From contig NC_054886.1 of the NCBI RefSeq assembly GCF_018320785.1, positions 2,877,177-2,941,176 on the forward strand: a DNA stretch of 64,000 bases, given 5' to 3'. Both the position numbers and the translations under genes were made by a program. The DNA comes from Cheilinus undulatus. Taxonomy: Eukaryota > Chordata > Actinopteri > Labriformes > Labridae. Under the pieces are notes generated by a model. That model saw only the letters and a program-made list of their open reading frames with translations, did not search any database and had not been told where the DNA came from. Below are positions 50,720-61,100 of the stretch, piece by piece; positions within the stretch are counted from its first letter, which is position 1, and each line of letters opens with the position of its first letter.

Positions 50720-51055
50720 AACAAAGTCTTAAGATCAGTAGATAAATTGAAAGAATTTGCATTTTGCACTGTTGGATCTGAAGCAGGCCGTGCCTCGTCC
50801 TTCAGTCTCGGGGCAGTGAAGCATGCCGTCCCCAAGCATGGAACAAATGTACTCTCAATGGTCAAACGTTCTGGACTTTAAGCTCAAAGAGCCCAGACAT
50901 GGTCCGGATGGTCTAGTGTGAGTGTGCAGTAACTGCTCCATCACTCTGATACCATCACTCTCCAGAAAGTCCTCCCTAACTAATGGATGTTGGTTCTTCC
51001 TGGCCCTAAACCTTGGGTAGGCGGCAGCCTTTTTGTCCCTACTCAGCTCCTGTAG
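50720..51055. other. No gene seen
   Basis: Intronic DNA of the right zinc-finger gene between the minisatellite and a LINE fragment. It contains phrases such as GTGAAGCATGCCGTCCCCAA, but the frame is not maintained and no family is recognised. Confidence 0.4.
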
Positions 51056-51059
51056 TCGT

Positions 51060-51700
51060 CTTCTTCTTCTTCATCTTTTTGTTTTGTTGGTGGGTGGCAA
51101 CCAGCATAAAGGTGCATTACCACCACCTACTGTGTTGGAGTGTGGACCAGTATTCAACAAATAATAAAACAAAATAATAATTAAATAAATAAAAAATAAA
51201 TAGAACAAAAACAATCCTAAATTCTTCACATTAAACCTGTCTCAATAAGGTTCTTGAACAGACATTTTTGTCCCACAGTTCAAAGATGTTTAAGTGTCAT
51301 CTCAACTCCCAGTTTCCTGACTTCTCTCCTCAATATTTCTTGCTTATCTTCAAACTTCTGACAATGAAATAAAACATGTTCAACTGATTCCACAAGGCTG
51401 CACTGTTCACATAGTCCTGTCAGATGCTTTTTTATCAAGTGTCTTGTTTAAACCTGGATGTCCTACTCTTAATCTTCTTCATAGATTTTCTTCATGTGTT
51501 CTTCTACTCCTCCTCCTCGCTGTACCCACTTCTTGCTGTATTGCATAAAGGTGCCTTCCAGTATATCCATTATCCCAACTTTGTTGCCATACTTTCATGA
51601 TGTGACTTTTAACTAATGCTTTAGCCTCATTTTTACTGATAGGGATATTCATTTTATCATCAAGTTTCAGAGACACTTTTAGACTCAATCAGACATTTCA
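51060..51700 (-). mobile_element. I/Nimb-like LINE 3' fragment
   Basis: A minus-strand frame (51688-51479) reads VKSHIMKVWQQSWDNGYTGRH and LYAIQQEVG. Broken frames downstream then give GHPGLNKTLDKK and EHVLFHCQKFEDKQEILRR-like text. These are typical of the RNase H-distal tail of I-clade elements of fish. The 3' end is followed by GAAGAAGAAGAAG, a simple-repeat tail. It sits in the first intron of the right zinc-finger gene and is absent from the left copy. Confidence 0.65.
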
Positions 51701-52122
51701 TTGTCTTTAATCCTCCTATGAGCTTTTAATCATAGTTTTAGTGGATGAAATGAACACTGATTTAACAGACAAACACCGGACTGATGCTCAGAGAGAGAGA
51801 GCAATGGACAATATGCTGCGTTACGTTCAGGTGCGACTCCAAAAGGAGGACAAATAAGCGTCCGGCGCCGGACAAGGCATTTAAATCCCGGCCTGTCCGG
51901 ACACATGTCCACCCTAATCACTACTAAACATAGAAGATGAACAAACAAACAACTGTGACACAGTCAAACCACTAACTTTAGTTTAGCACAGATCAGGTTT
52001 ACCTTCTTCTTCTTCTTCTCTGGACTTCTTTGGCGGTTAGCAGACCAGCTGAAAATCACTCTAACCTTCAGAGGAGACGAGGGGCCGTGTGGACTCACTC
52101 AGCGCTGACCGGAAGTAGGTCA

Positions 52123-52338
52123 ATGGCGGGACTGTTGCAGAATTGTCCGGATGCATTTAATTGTAATGGACGCTGTAGGAGAGAGGAAAAACGTCATGAG
52201 AGACAAAAAGTTAGTAAAAAGAGCCTCAGTATGTGTAGAACTACAAATGAACTTTCTTCTTCTGGACAAAAATCAGAGACACTCTGGCAGAGTTACTTCA
52301 AATTGGATTCATTGATGTTTTTGACTTTATTCTTCTAG
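52123..52338 (+). CDS. Short divergent ORF (71 aa), right copy
   Basis: MAGLLQNCPDAFNCNGRC starts at 52123, about 120 bp from the zinc-finger first-exon donor and on the other strand. It is the same length as 14253-14468, with a nearly identical sequence ending LFF instead of LLF. It is Lys/Arg-rich in the middle and hydrophobic at the end. No family is recognised. A GTAGGA donor at 52175 could make it the first exon of a spliced gene. It may be no more than a by-product of a bidirectional promoter. Confidence 0.25.
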   Translation: MAGLLQNCPDAFNCNGRCRREEKRHERQKVSKKSLSMCRTTNELSSSGQKSETLWQSYFKLDSLMFLTLFF

Positions 52339-52857
52339 TTTTCATCAGTTTGGTTTTCATGAGTTTGGTGTAGTTTTAAACCGTATGATCCACTTAAGAG
52401 CCTCCAACAAATCACAGTGAAACATGAAGATTTTCAAGCAGAACTATCACTCCCTCCAGGAAATATACCACACCAAAGTTCTTCTGGAACTGATGGATTT
52501 ATTCTTTCAGCACATCATCTTCATCTAATCCACCGTCCAACTGTTTGAAATACACTACACTGCATTACAAAGCAGCATGCATTCATATTACACAAGTTGG
52601 AGAATAAAGTGTGAAACATCAAAATAAAGATGAAATAAATACCTCGCTGTCTGCACACAACCGAGAGGGAATGAGTCCGGAAGAGAGATGAATGTGCATC
52701 CACTAAAGTTTCCCCTGGACAACAAGTAGCAGCTAAATAGTTCCTACCTTACATTAGACATGTCAAATCAGATACTTCAACAAAAATAAACTACTAAGTT
52801 AAATGTGCAAATAAATCACTCAATTGACATGCTATTGTGGCAGTTAAAATAACATTT

Positions 52858-52940
52858 GTGTGTGTGTGTGTGTGTGTGTGTGTGGGGGGGGGTGGGGGTG
52901 TGTGTGTGTGTGTGTGTGTGTGGGTGTGTGTGTGTGTGTG
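52858..52940. repeat. TG microsatellite
   Basis: Two TG tracts are separated by a short G-rich interruption (GGGGGGGGTGGGGG). It lies just outside right block B. Confidence 0.95.
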
Positions 52941-52966
52941 CAACCTACATTAACAATCTAAATCAA

Positions 52967-53290
52967 GGGTGTCAAACTCAGTCCCACAGAACACAAACAT
53001 ATTTAACAATAACAAAATATTTCACAGGTTAAAATGTATTTAATATATTCAAACTTATTTAAATCATCAGTTTAAATATATCTAATATAGTCACACTATT
53101 TTAAATCATCAGTTTAAGTATATTGAATATATTCAAACTTATTTAAAGAATCACTTTAAATATACTACATATGTTCTAAATTATTTGAACTATAAGTTTA
53201 AGTATATTACACATATCCAGAATTATTTAAACTCTCAGTTTAAATACATTAAATATATTTGAAGAAACGAGCATTTTTAAGACTGTTTGA
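52967..53290. repeat. AT-rich repeats after a hAT-like terminus
   Basis: AGGGTGTCAAACTCAGTCC at 52967 is a hAT-type end of the same sort as 56428 and 58108. It is followed by five to six degenerate units of about 65 bp containing TTTAAATCATCAGTTTAA. No opposite end is seen. Confidence 0.5.
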
Positions 53291-54590
53291 GCCATTGTTT
53301 CATCAAATGTTTGTAGAATAATGTTTTGGGCGTGTCGTCTTTACTGATAGTTACAGACTTCATTTTCAGCTGATTCAGGCTACAGGCTACATGAAGCTAT
53401 GCTAAGTAGAGCCTGCTGCCAGTGATGTCATTTAGAAAGGTCATGTGACTAAACAACAACAAATCTATCCATGTTTAAAGTGACATTTTACTAGAAGACT
53501 TCAGATTCTCCTCCACAGAGAAAGGAGATGGACTGTTTGGTAGAATCAGTTTTAGTAGCTGTATTTGTAAAATAGCTGTTGCTCCTTTTAATCCTCTTTC
53601 CTACACATCAGCAAACATCCAATCAATAAGACCACAGCGTCTGATTTATTGATGAGACATTTCAAAGTTTATCAGGTCAGTGTAACTGGAGTGTTTTAAA
53701 TGAACAAGACATGTTGATTGAGTGTTTTAGTTAAAGGTAGGCCTGGAGTTTACTACAACACCATTTTGATTCTAAGCTGACATTTATTAAATGATCCTGG
53801 TCTATGAGAGTAATCAGCTGAATGTGAAGATCCTAAATCAAACTTTAAATCTAACTGGATGGCATGGTGTTTGGTCATTTATAGATCATTTCTTCTTTCT
53901 TTATTCAATCATGTTGAAATGTGGGGCTACCTATTTCCCCACACTCCTGTTTCCCCTTGATTCTGCAGTAAAGTCATTCTGCCACTAGATGGAGACAAAG
54001 AACAGCTGCTTGGTGAAGTCAGAGCAGATTCTGCAGGACATTTCACACACAGAGAAACAAATGAGATCAATATGTGTGTGAATCTGTGTTGTTGAGTGCA
54101 CAGATGTATGCCAGACTGATGCATATAAAGACAGAATCATGAAAACCCCTCCCATAGGCTTTAAGCTAACAGGATATTTGGCGTTGGCTATCAGAACTTT
54201 GAAGGATGACATATCCATCAACTAAACAAAGGTTCACTCAGTCATGTGAAGTCTCTGTCACTTTTAACCTTTAACTTTTGAACTGCATTTTGCTATCCTA
54301 TCTGGCACCAACAAAACTATCTCTATGTTGTTTTCTTACTTGATCATTACATCATAAATAAACATTTTTCATCATCTGTCCCTTTAAATCCAGAAACTTC
54401 TGAGTCTATTCCCTGCTGTGGTCATTCATTCGTGGCAGCGCTGCACTGAAATAAGGCCCAGAATTATATTATACCTGAATTTATCAGTGAGTTGGTGTTT
54501 GTTCTGTGGGGATAACTACGTATTTCCTGTGATTGTTGTTTTTATGTATTTTTGCTCGATTTTCTCTGATTCAACCTGTTGTGCAACACT
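53291..54590. other. No gene seen
   Basis: Ordinary DNA. Small open frames at 53791-53988 and 53985-54221 have no recognisable features, and no repeats of note are seen. Confidence 0.5.
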
Positions 54591-54591
54591 T

Positions 54592-54712
54592 AAGATAAGA
54601 TAAGATAGGATAAGATAAGATAAGATAAGATAAGATAAGATAAGATAAGATAAGATAAGATAAGATAAGATAAGATAAGATAAGATAAGATAAGATAAGA
54701 TTAGATTAGATT

Positions 54713-54774
<62 letters not shown>

Positions 54775-54867
54775 ATAAGATAAGATAAGATAAGATAAGA
54801 TAAGATAAGATAAGATAAGATAAGATAAGATTAGATTAGATTAGATTAGATAAGATTAGATTAGATT

Positions 54868-54927
<60 letters not shown>

Positions 54928-54972
54928 GGATAAGATAAGATAAGATAAGATAAGATAAGATAAGATAAGATA

Positions 54973-55004
<32 letters not shown>

Positions 55005-55082
55005 ATAAGATAAGATAAGATAAGATAAGATAAGATAAGATAAGATAAGATAAGATAAGATTAGATTAGATTAGATTAGATT

Positions 55083-55121
<39 letters not shown>

Positions 55122-55148
55122 TAGATTAGATTAGATTAGATTAGATAA

Positions 55149-55180
<32 letters not shown>
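54592..55180. repeat. GATAA pentanucleotide microsatellite (about 580 bp)
   Basis: More than a hundred GATAA units with interspersed GATTA and GATAG variants, organised as blocks that themselves repeat (TTAGA blocks near 54700, 54835, 55065 and 55125). Almost every unit gives AGATAAG, the consensus for GATA factors. At the right end it joins CTTTATTGATCCCCCAGAAG, the conserved 3' tail of a fish LINE read backwards, so the array probably grew from that element's terminal repeats. Confidence 0.93.
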
Positions 55181-55420
55181 CTTTATTGATCCCCCAGAAG
55201 GTAAATTCTGGCATTGTTGTTAAGAAGTGGAAGAATGACTGTTAACTCAGATGTTAACTACTCTTATATACAGTACATGTGACTTGGGACTTCATGGTAC
55301 ACACCAGGAAATAGGGCTCCTCTGAAAATGTGAACACTGAGTGCCTGGTTTTTCTAGAGAGGGAGATGCTCTCATCATCACTCTGTCTCAAAAGATGCTA
55401 CTGTAGTGATGGTGCAGCTT
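55181..55420 (-). mobile_element. LINE 3'-end remnant next to GATAA array
   Basis: CTTTATTGATCCCCCAGAAG directly follows the microsatellite. This phrase is, from memory, the recurring 3' end of fish non-LTR elements that finish in short tandem repeats. The coding part upstream cannot be recognised. Confidence 0.45.
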
Positions 55421-56427
55421 TCAGCGTAGCATTCTCCACGTCCTCTCCACAGTTTGACCAAACTCTCCAACTGCCATAGGCAGAATCTGGACTCATGGCT
55501 GAACAGGAACCAGTCAGGAACCTGAATGTCAGCACCTGGTGGTACCAGAAGCTCAAAACAAGAGTCAGTAGCAACAGCAACATGAGCTGGTTAGCTCTGG
55601 CAGAGAAGATCTGGCTAACTTTTCACGAGTGCAGCCCACACACTCAGCTCTGCTGCTCATCCCACAAACACATGTTCCTTACAAATGTGTCTCCATTTAA
55701 AAGGAGAATAAACAGACTGTCCAACAGAATAAGATTCATTACCATGGAGCATTTTTACAACAGAAGGTTTTTCAGTTTTCGTGTCCTTCTATTTAGAATT
55801 ATGAATTCATTCAACCCTGTAGCTCTTGTTTCAACCCTGTTACCATTTCATTTTAACAAAATAATCTTAAATTATATTCTTTCACTGCAAGAGCTTTAAA
55901 CTGTTGTCATCTAAATAGTTTTGGTCATGATGTATCTGAGTAAATATCTGAAATAAATACTGAGAAATGTTGGAATTGGAAATGTTGTCCAAGATTGATT
56001 TCCAAAGCTCCTTAAATTCTTAGAAAGTCAAATCCTAGCAGATTTATGAGAATTCAGAGTGAATGTGACTTACTCTGTTTTAATGAGAAAGGATTTATTA
56101 AACAATAATTTAAATACCTGTGTTTCAGGCTGGAGTTCTGGTAACAGGATTCACCAAGAAGGAGACAACAAATAAAAATGCTTTTGATGCTAAACACGTT
56201 ATATGATAATCAACTAGATGTATTTTCTAAATAGAAATATCAAGAGTTTGCAGAACATAAAGTTGATTTTTCTGTATTTTGGTGTCTAAATTTTCCTCTT
56301 ATTCTGGATTGACCCTAAATGTCCATGAACAACTTAGATCTATGTAAGCCTGGATTATGTAGGTTATGCAGGTCAAACTGTAGGACGGAGTCAAAGCTGG
56401 TGTTAAAGACCTGCTGATACCAAAGAC
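55421..56427. other. No gene recognised
   Basis: The 134-residue frame at 55495-55899 (starting MAEQEPVRNLNVSTWWYQKL) has no recognisable domain and unusual composition. It may be LINE remnant or chance. The rest is AT-rich with no feature. Confidence 0.4.
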
Positions 56428-57316
56428 CAGGGCTGTCAAACTCAACCACAGCAGGGGCCGAAATCTGAGTTTAGGTCTAACACGAGGGTCTAACAGGGTC
56501 AAGATTTAACTGGAAACCGTCAACTGTGCTTCACAGGTAATGAATTATAGGGAAATTAAACAGTGATGATAAATGAATTTAAGATTTCTAAAAAAAGTCC
56601 AAATGATTAAAATCAGCATCAATCAATCTGAGATATAAAGTCAACTCTATAAGTCCTGAAGGTCAAAATACAAAATTAAAACTCAAAGTAAGTTTTTAAA
56701 AGGCAAATATATGAGATAGAGAGTTAAATCATGAGTTTAAAGGTCAAGATATGAGATAAAATACAAAATCAAGAGTTTAAAAAGTCAAAATAGAAGATAA
56801 AATTCAAAATTGTGACTCTAAAAGGTCAAAATATGAGATAAAATTCTACATCAGATTTTCAAAAGTTAAAATATGGTATTAAAAGTCAAAGTTGGGAGTT
56901 TAAAAAGTCTCAATATGATTTATAATGAAAAACTGAATCCTAAAGGTCACAGTTGAGAGAAACGGTCAAAATTATGAATTTAAAGAGTCCAAATATGAAA
57001 TGAAAAGTGAAAATCCTGAGTTTCAGTGATATTCTTGGGATGCAAAATGAAAATGTGAAATGAAAACACAAAATAATTTCTTTTCCTCATTCCTGACTTT
57101 TAGTCTAATTATTCCTACTCTCGACTTTTTCAGATTTTTATAACTTAACAAGGATTTTTTTTAAATACTGAGGGTTAAATTTACATTTCTATACTGGAGG
57201 AAATCTGCAGACCTCACAGCAGCAGGCCACTTCTAATTCAGACGTGATCTTGTGGGCCGGGTTAAACTGCACCGCGGGCCGCATTTGGCCCCCGGGCCTT
57301 GAGTTTGACACCCGTG
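56428..57316. mobile_element. hAT-like element with short internal 40-bp repeats
   Basis: The left end CAGGGCTGTCAAACTCAA and the inverted right end CACGGGTGTCAAACTCAA match over most of their length. Inside are about nine degenerate copies of a GTCAAAATATGAGATAAAAT unit. No 8-bp target duplication was found. The internal unit is clearly related to the giant array at 58195-63812. Confidence 0.65.
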
Positions 57317-57391
57317 TCATAACTGTAGAAAGAACAGCTGATACCTAGACTCGGTTTAACCTGCAGAGTAACCCACATCCAGCCCCTCTCA

Positions 57392-57421
57392 GGGGAGGGG
57401 AGGGGAGGGGAGGGGAGGGGA
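57392..57421. repeat. GGGGA run, potential G-quadruplex
   Basis: Six consecutive GGGGA units lie on the plus strand immediately upstream of two X-boxes and a coding exon. Four or more G4 runs with one-base loops are favourable for quadruplex formation. Confidence 0.8.
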
Positions 57422-57434
57422 GTTATCTCCCCTG

Positions 57435-57467
57435 GTTCCCTAGGCAACCAAACGTCGCCATGGTAAC
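57435..57467 (+). promoter_or_regulatory. Two adjacent RFX X-boxes
   Basis: GTTCCCTAGGCAAC (57435-57448) and GTCGCCATGGTAAC (57454-57467) both fit the RFX X-box consensus. The second is nearly perfect. They stand 62-94 bp upstream of the ATG at 57529, the usual place for ciliary gene promoters, in a CpG-rich segment. Confidence 0.7.
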
Positions 57468-57528
57468 GCACACTGACTCAGCCCGGGCTGGACGGAGGGG
57501 AAAGTAGAGGCATACTGACAGAGACAAG

Positions 57529-57568
57529 ATGACTTTTTCTAAAGTGGTGCTGTCTTTCAGAGTAGAAG
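57529..57568 (+). CDS. First coding exon of an unidentified, possibly ciliary gene
   Basis: GACAAGATGAC gives an ATG in good context. The exon encodes MTFSKVVLSFRVE plus one base of the next codon and ends at a GTAAGA donor at 57569. The surroundings are CpG-rich, with two X-boxes and a G-rich run just upstream, so it is a credible promoter-proximal exon. Thirteen residues are not enough to name the protein. The only acceptor-like sequence of the right type near the end is TTTGAACAG at 63999, the last complete signal of the window, which could open exon 2. If so, intron 1 contains the entire 41-bp array. A ciliary role is inferred only from the X-boxes. Confidence 0.5.
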
Positions 57569-57569
57569 G

Positions 57570-58107
57570 TAAGAATACATACTTCATCTTTGTCCTCGAG
57601 GCTGATTTGGCTTTTAAGGACGTTCGCGCTCGAGACTCTCTCATAAAAGGCGACAGTTAGCACGGGGCTATGCTAGCAGGCTAACGCTCTGTGCTCTAGT
57701 TAGCTGGAGACACCTCCTCCAACATGAGTCCGTTATAAAGTCCAACTAGACTCCACTTTAAAAATTGTTCCTTTGTAACTTCAGTTATATTTGTTTGCAC
57801 CAAAATAAGCAACATTTATGACGTTTTCCCCCAATTTGACCAATCAATGAAAGACATTTTTAACCCCAACCCCAGACAGGCTGAAAAGAGCCGTGCTAAC
57901 GGCCGATATTCCTCAAATAGCATCAGGAAAGGAGGCCAATATGACAAAGCCCTTAGCTGAGGTGATAACCAAGGCTTTAACCCTAAACCCTGACACAGAG
58001 CAGTAAAATAACAGTCTGATCATTTAAAGGTGGAAACAACCTGTGATATAAAAGCAGTGCTGACATGAAACATCCGCTAAAATCCTCCCCCTAGTCTTCC
58101 TCTAAAC
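57570..58107. other. Start of first intron, no other feature
   Basis: CpG-rich at first, then ordinary DNA. No exon or repeat can be supported. Confidence 0.4.
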
Positions 58108-58194
58108 CAGGGGGGCAGACTCAGTCCCAGCGGGGGCCAGGGTCTGGATTCAGGTCTAACCTGAGGGCCGAACAGGTTCATTATAAACACCATG
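58108..58194. mobile_element. hAT-like terminus at head of giant array
   Basis: CAGGGGGGCAGACTCAGTCC followed by GGCCAGGGTCTGGATTCAGG and TCTAACCTGAGGG is a relative of the 56428 element head (TCTAACACGAGGG). The matching right terminus is not seen beyond the array. Confidence 0.5.
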
Positions 58195-61100
58195 AAAAGT
58201 CAAAATGGTCAGTTTAAAGGCTCAAATCTGAAGTGAAAAGTTGAGTTCAAAAGGTCAAAACACAAAATAAAAAGACAAATAGAATAGAAAAGTAATATAT
58301 GAGGCTGAAAGTCAAAATCATGAACGTAAAAGATCAAAATATGAGACAAAATTCACAACTGTGAAATACGAGAATATGAAATATGAGATAGAATTTAAAA
58401 TTATGAGTTTAAAAGCTCAATACATGAGATAAAATTCAAAATTATGAGTTTTAAAGCTCAAAATATGAGATAAAATTTAAAATCATGAGTTTTAAAGCTC
58501 AAAACATGAGATAAAATTTAAAAAATCATGAGTTTGAAAGCTCAAAATATGAGATAAAATTAAAAAATCATGAGTTTGAAAGCTCAAAATATGAGATAAA
58601 ATAAAAAAAAATCATGAGTTTGAAAGCTCAATACATGAGATAAAATTCAAAATTATGAGTTTTAAAGCTCAAAATATGAGATAAAATTCAAAATTATGAG
58701 TTTGAAAGCTCAGAATATAAGATAAAATTAAAAAATCATGAGTTTGAAAGCTCAAAATAAGAGATAAAATTTACAATCAGGAATTTTAAAGCTCAAAATA
58801 TGAGATAAAATTCAAAATTATGAGTTTGAAAGCTCAAATATGAGATAAAATTCAAAATTATGAGTTTTAAAGCTCAAAACATGAGATAAAATTTAAAAAA
58901 TATGAGTTTTAAAGCTCAAAACATGAGATAAAATTAAAAAATCATGAGTTTGAAAGCTCAAGATATGAGATAAAATTAAAAAATCATGAGTTTTGAGTTT
59001 GAAAGCTCAAAATATGAGATAAAATAAAAAATTATGAGTTTGAAAGCTCAAAATATGAGATAAAATTTAAAAATCATGAGTTTTAAAGCTCAAAATATGA
59101 GATAAAATTAAAAATTATGAGTTTTAAAGCTCAAAATATGAGATAAAATTAAAAATCATGAGTTTTAAAGCTCAAAATATGAGATAAAATTAAAAAATCA
59201 TGAGTTTGAAAGCTCAAAATATAGAGATAAAATTCAAAATTATGAGTTTGAAAGCTCAAAATATGAGATAAAATTCAAAATTATGAGTTTTAAAGCTCAA
59301 AATATGAGATAAAATTCAAAATCATGAGTTTTAAAACTCAAAATATGAGATAAAATTAAAAAAATCATGAGTTTTAAAGCTCAAAACATGAGATAAAATT
59401 AAAAAATCATGAGTTTGAAAGCTCAAAATATGAGATAAAATTAAAAAATCATGAGTTTGAAAGCTCAAAATATGAGATAAATTTACAATCATGAGTTTTA
59501 AAGCTCAAAACATGAGATAAAATTCAAAATTATGAGTTTTAAAGCTCAAAATATGAGATAAAATTCAAAATTATGAGTTTTAAAGCTCAAAATATGAGAT
59601 AAAATTCAAAATCATGAGTTTTAAAGCTCAAAATATAACATAAAATTAAAAAATCATGAGTTTGAAAGCTCAAAATATGAGATAAAATTAAAAAATCATG
59701 AGTTTGAAAGCTCAAAATATGAGATAAAATTTAAAAAATCATGAGTTTTAAAGCTCAAAACATGAGATAAAATTAAAAATTATGAGTTTTAAAGCTCAAA
59801 ATATGAGATAAAATTAAAAAATCATGAGTTTTAAAGCTCAAAACATGAGATAAAATTAAAAAATCATGAGTTTTAAAGCTCAAAATATAAGATAAAATTC
59901 AAAATTATGAGTTTGAAAGCTCAAAATATGAGATAAAATTCAAAATTATGAGTTTTAAAGCTCAAAATATGAGATAAAATTCAAAATTATGAGTTTTAAA
60001 GCTCAAAATATGAGATAAAATTTAAAAAAAATCATGAGTTTTAAAGCTCAAAACATGAGATAAAATTAAAAAATCATGAGTTTGAAAGCTCAAGATATGA
60101 GATAAAATTAAAAAATCATGAGTTTGAAAGCTCAAAATATGAGATAAAATTAAAAAAATCATGAGTTTGAAAGCTCAAAATATGAGATAAAATAAAAAAA
60201 ATCATGAGTTTGAAAGCTCAAAATAAGAGATGAAATTTACAATCAAGAATTTTAAAGCTCAAAACATGAGATAAAATTCAAAATTATGAGTTTTAAAGCT
60301 CAAAATATGAGATAAAATTCAAAATCATGAGTTTTAAAGCTCAAAATATGAGATAAAATTAAAAAATCATGAGTTTGAAAGCTCAAAATATGAGATAAAA
60401 TTAAAAAATCATGAGTTTGAAAGCTCAAAATATGAGATAAAATAAAAAAAATCATGAGTTTGAAAGCTCAATACATGAGATAAAATTCAAAATTATGAGT
60501 TTTAAAGCTCAAAATATGAGATAAAATTCAAAATTATGAGTTTTAAAGCTCAAAATATGAGATAAAATTTAAAAAAATCATGAGTTTTAAAGCTCAAAAC
60601 ATGAGATAAAATTCAAAATTATGAGTTTGAAAGCTCAAAACATGAGATAAAATTAAAAAATCATGAGTTTGAAAGCTCAAAATATGAGATAAAATTAAAA
60701 AATCATGAGTTTGAAAGCTCAAAATATGAGATAAAATAAAAAAAATCATGAGTTTGAAAGCTCAAAACATGAGATAAAATTCAAAATTATGAGTTTTAAA
60801 GCTCAAAATATGAGATAAAATTCAAAATTATGAGTTTTAAAGCTCAAAATATGAGATAAAATTTAAAAAAATCATGAGTTTTAAAGCTCAATACATGAGA
60901 TAAAATTCAAAATTATGAGTTTTAAAGCTCAAAATATGAGATAAAATTCAAAATTATGAGTTTGAAAGCTCAGAATATAAGATAAAATTAAAAAATCATG
61001 AGTTTGAAAGCTCAAAATAAGAGATAAAATTTACAATCAGGAATTTTGAAGCTCAAAATATGAGATAAAATTCAAAATTATGAGTTTTAAAGCTCAAATA

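Larger units (their letters stand above)
47160..52795 (-). repeat. Block B, right arm of inverted segmental duplication
   Basis: Reverse-complement counterpart of 13705-22199. It keeps the full zinc-finger gene but has only about 320 bp of the 23-bp minisatellite, and it gains a Tc1 fragment, an I/Nimb-like LINE piece and about 410 bp of unidentified DNA at 48829-49246 in the second intron. Confidence 0.88.

Noticed and set aside
55495-55899. 134-residue ORF
   Set aside because: No recognisable domain, no second copy for comparison, and it lies next to LINE-like sequence. Not enough support for a gene.
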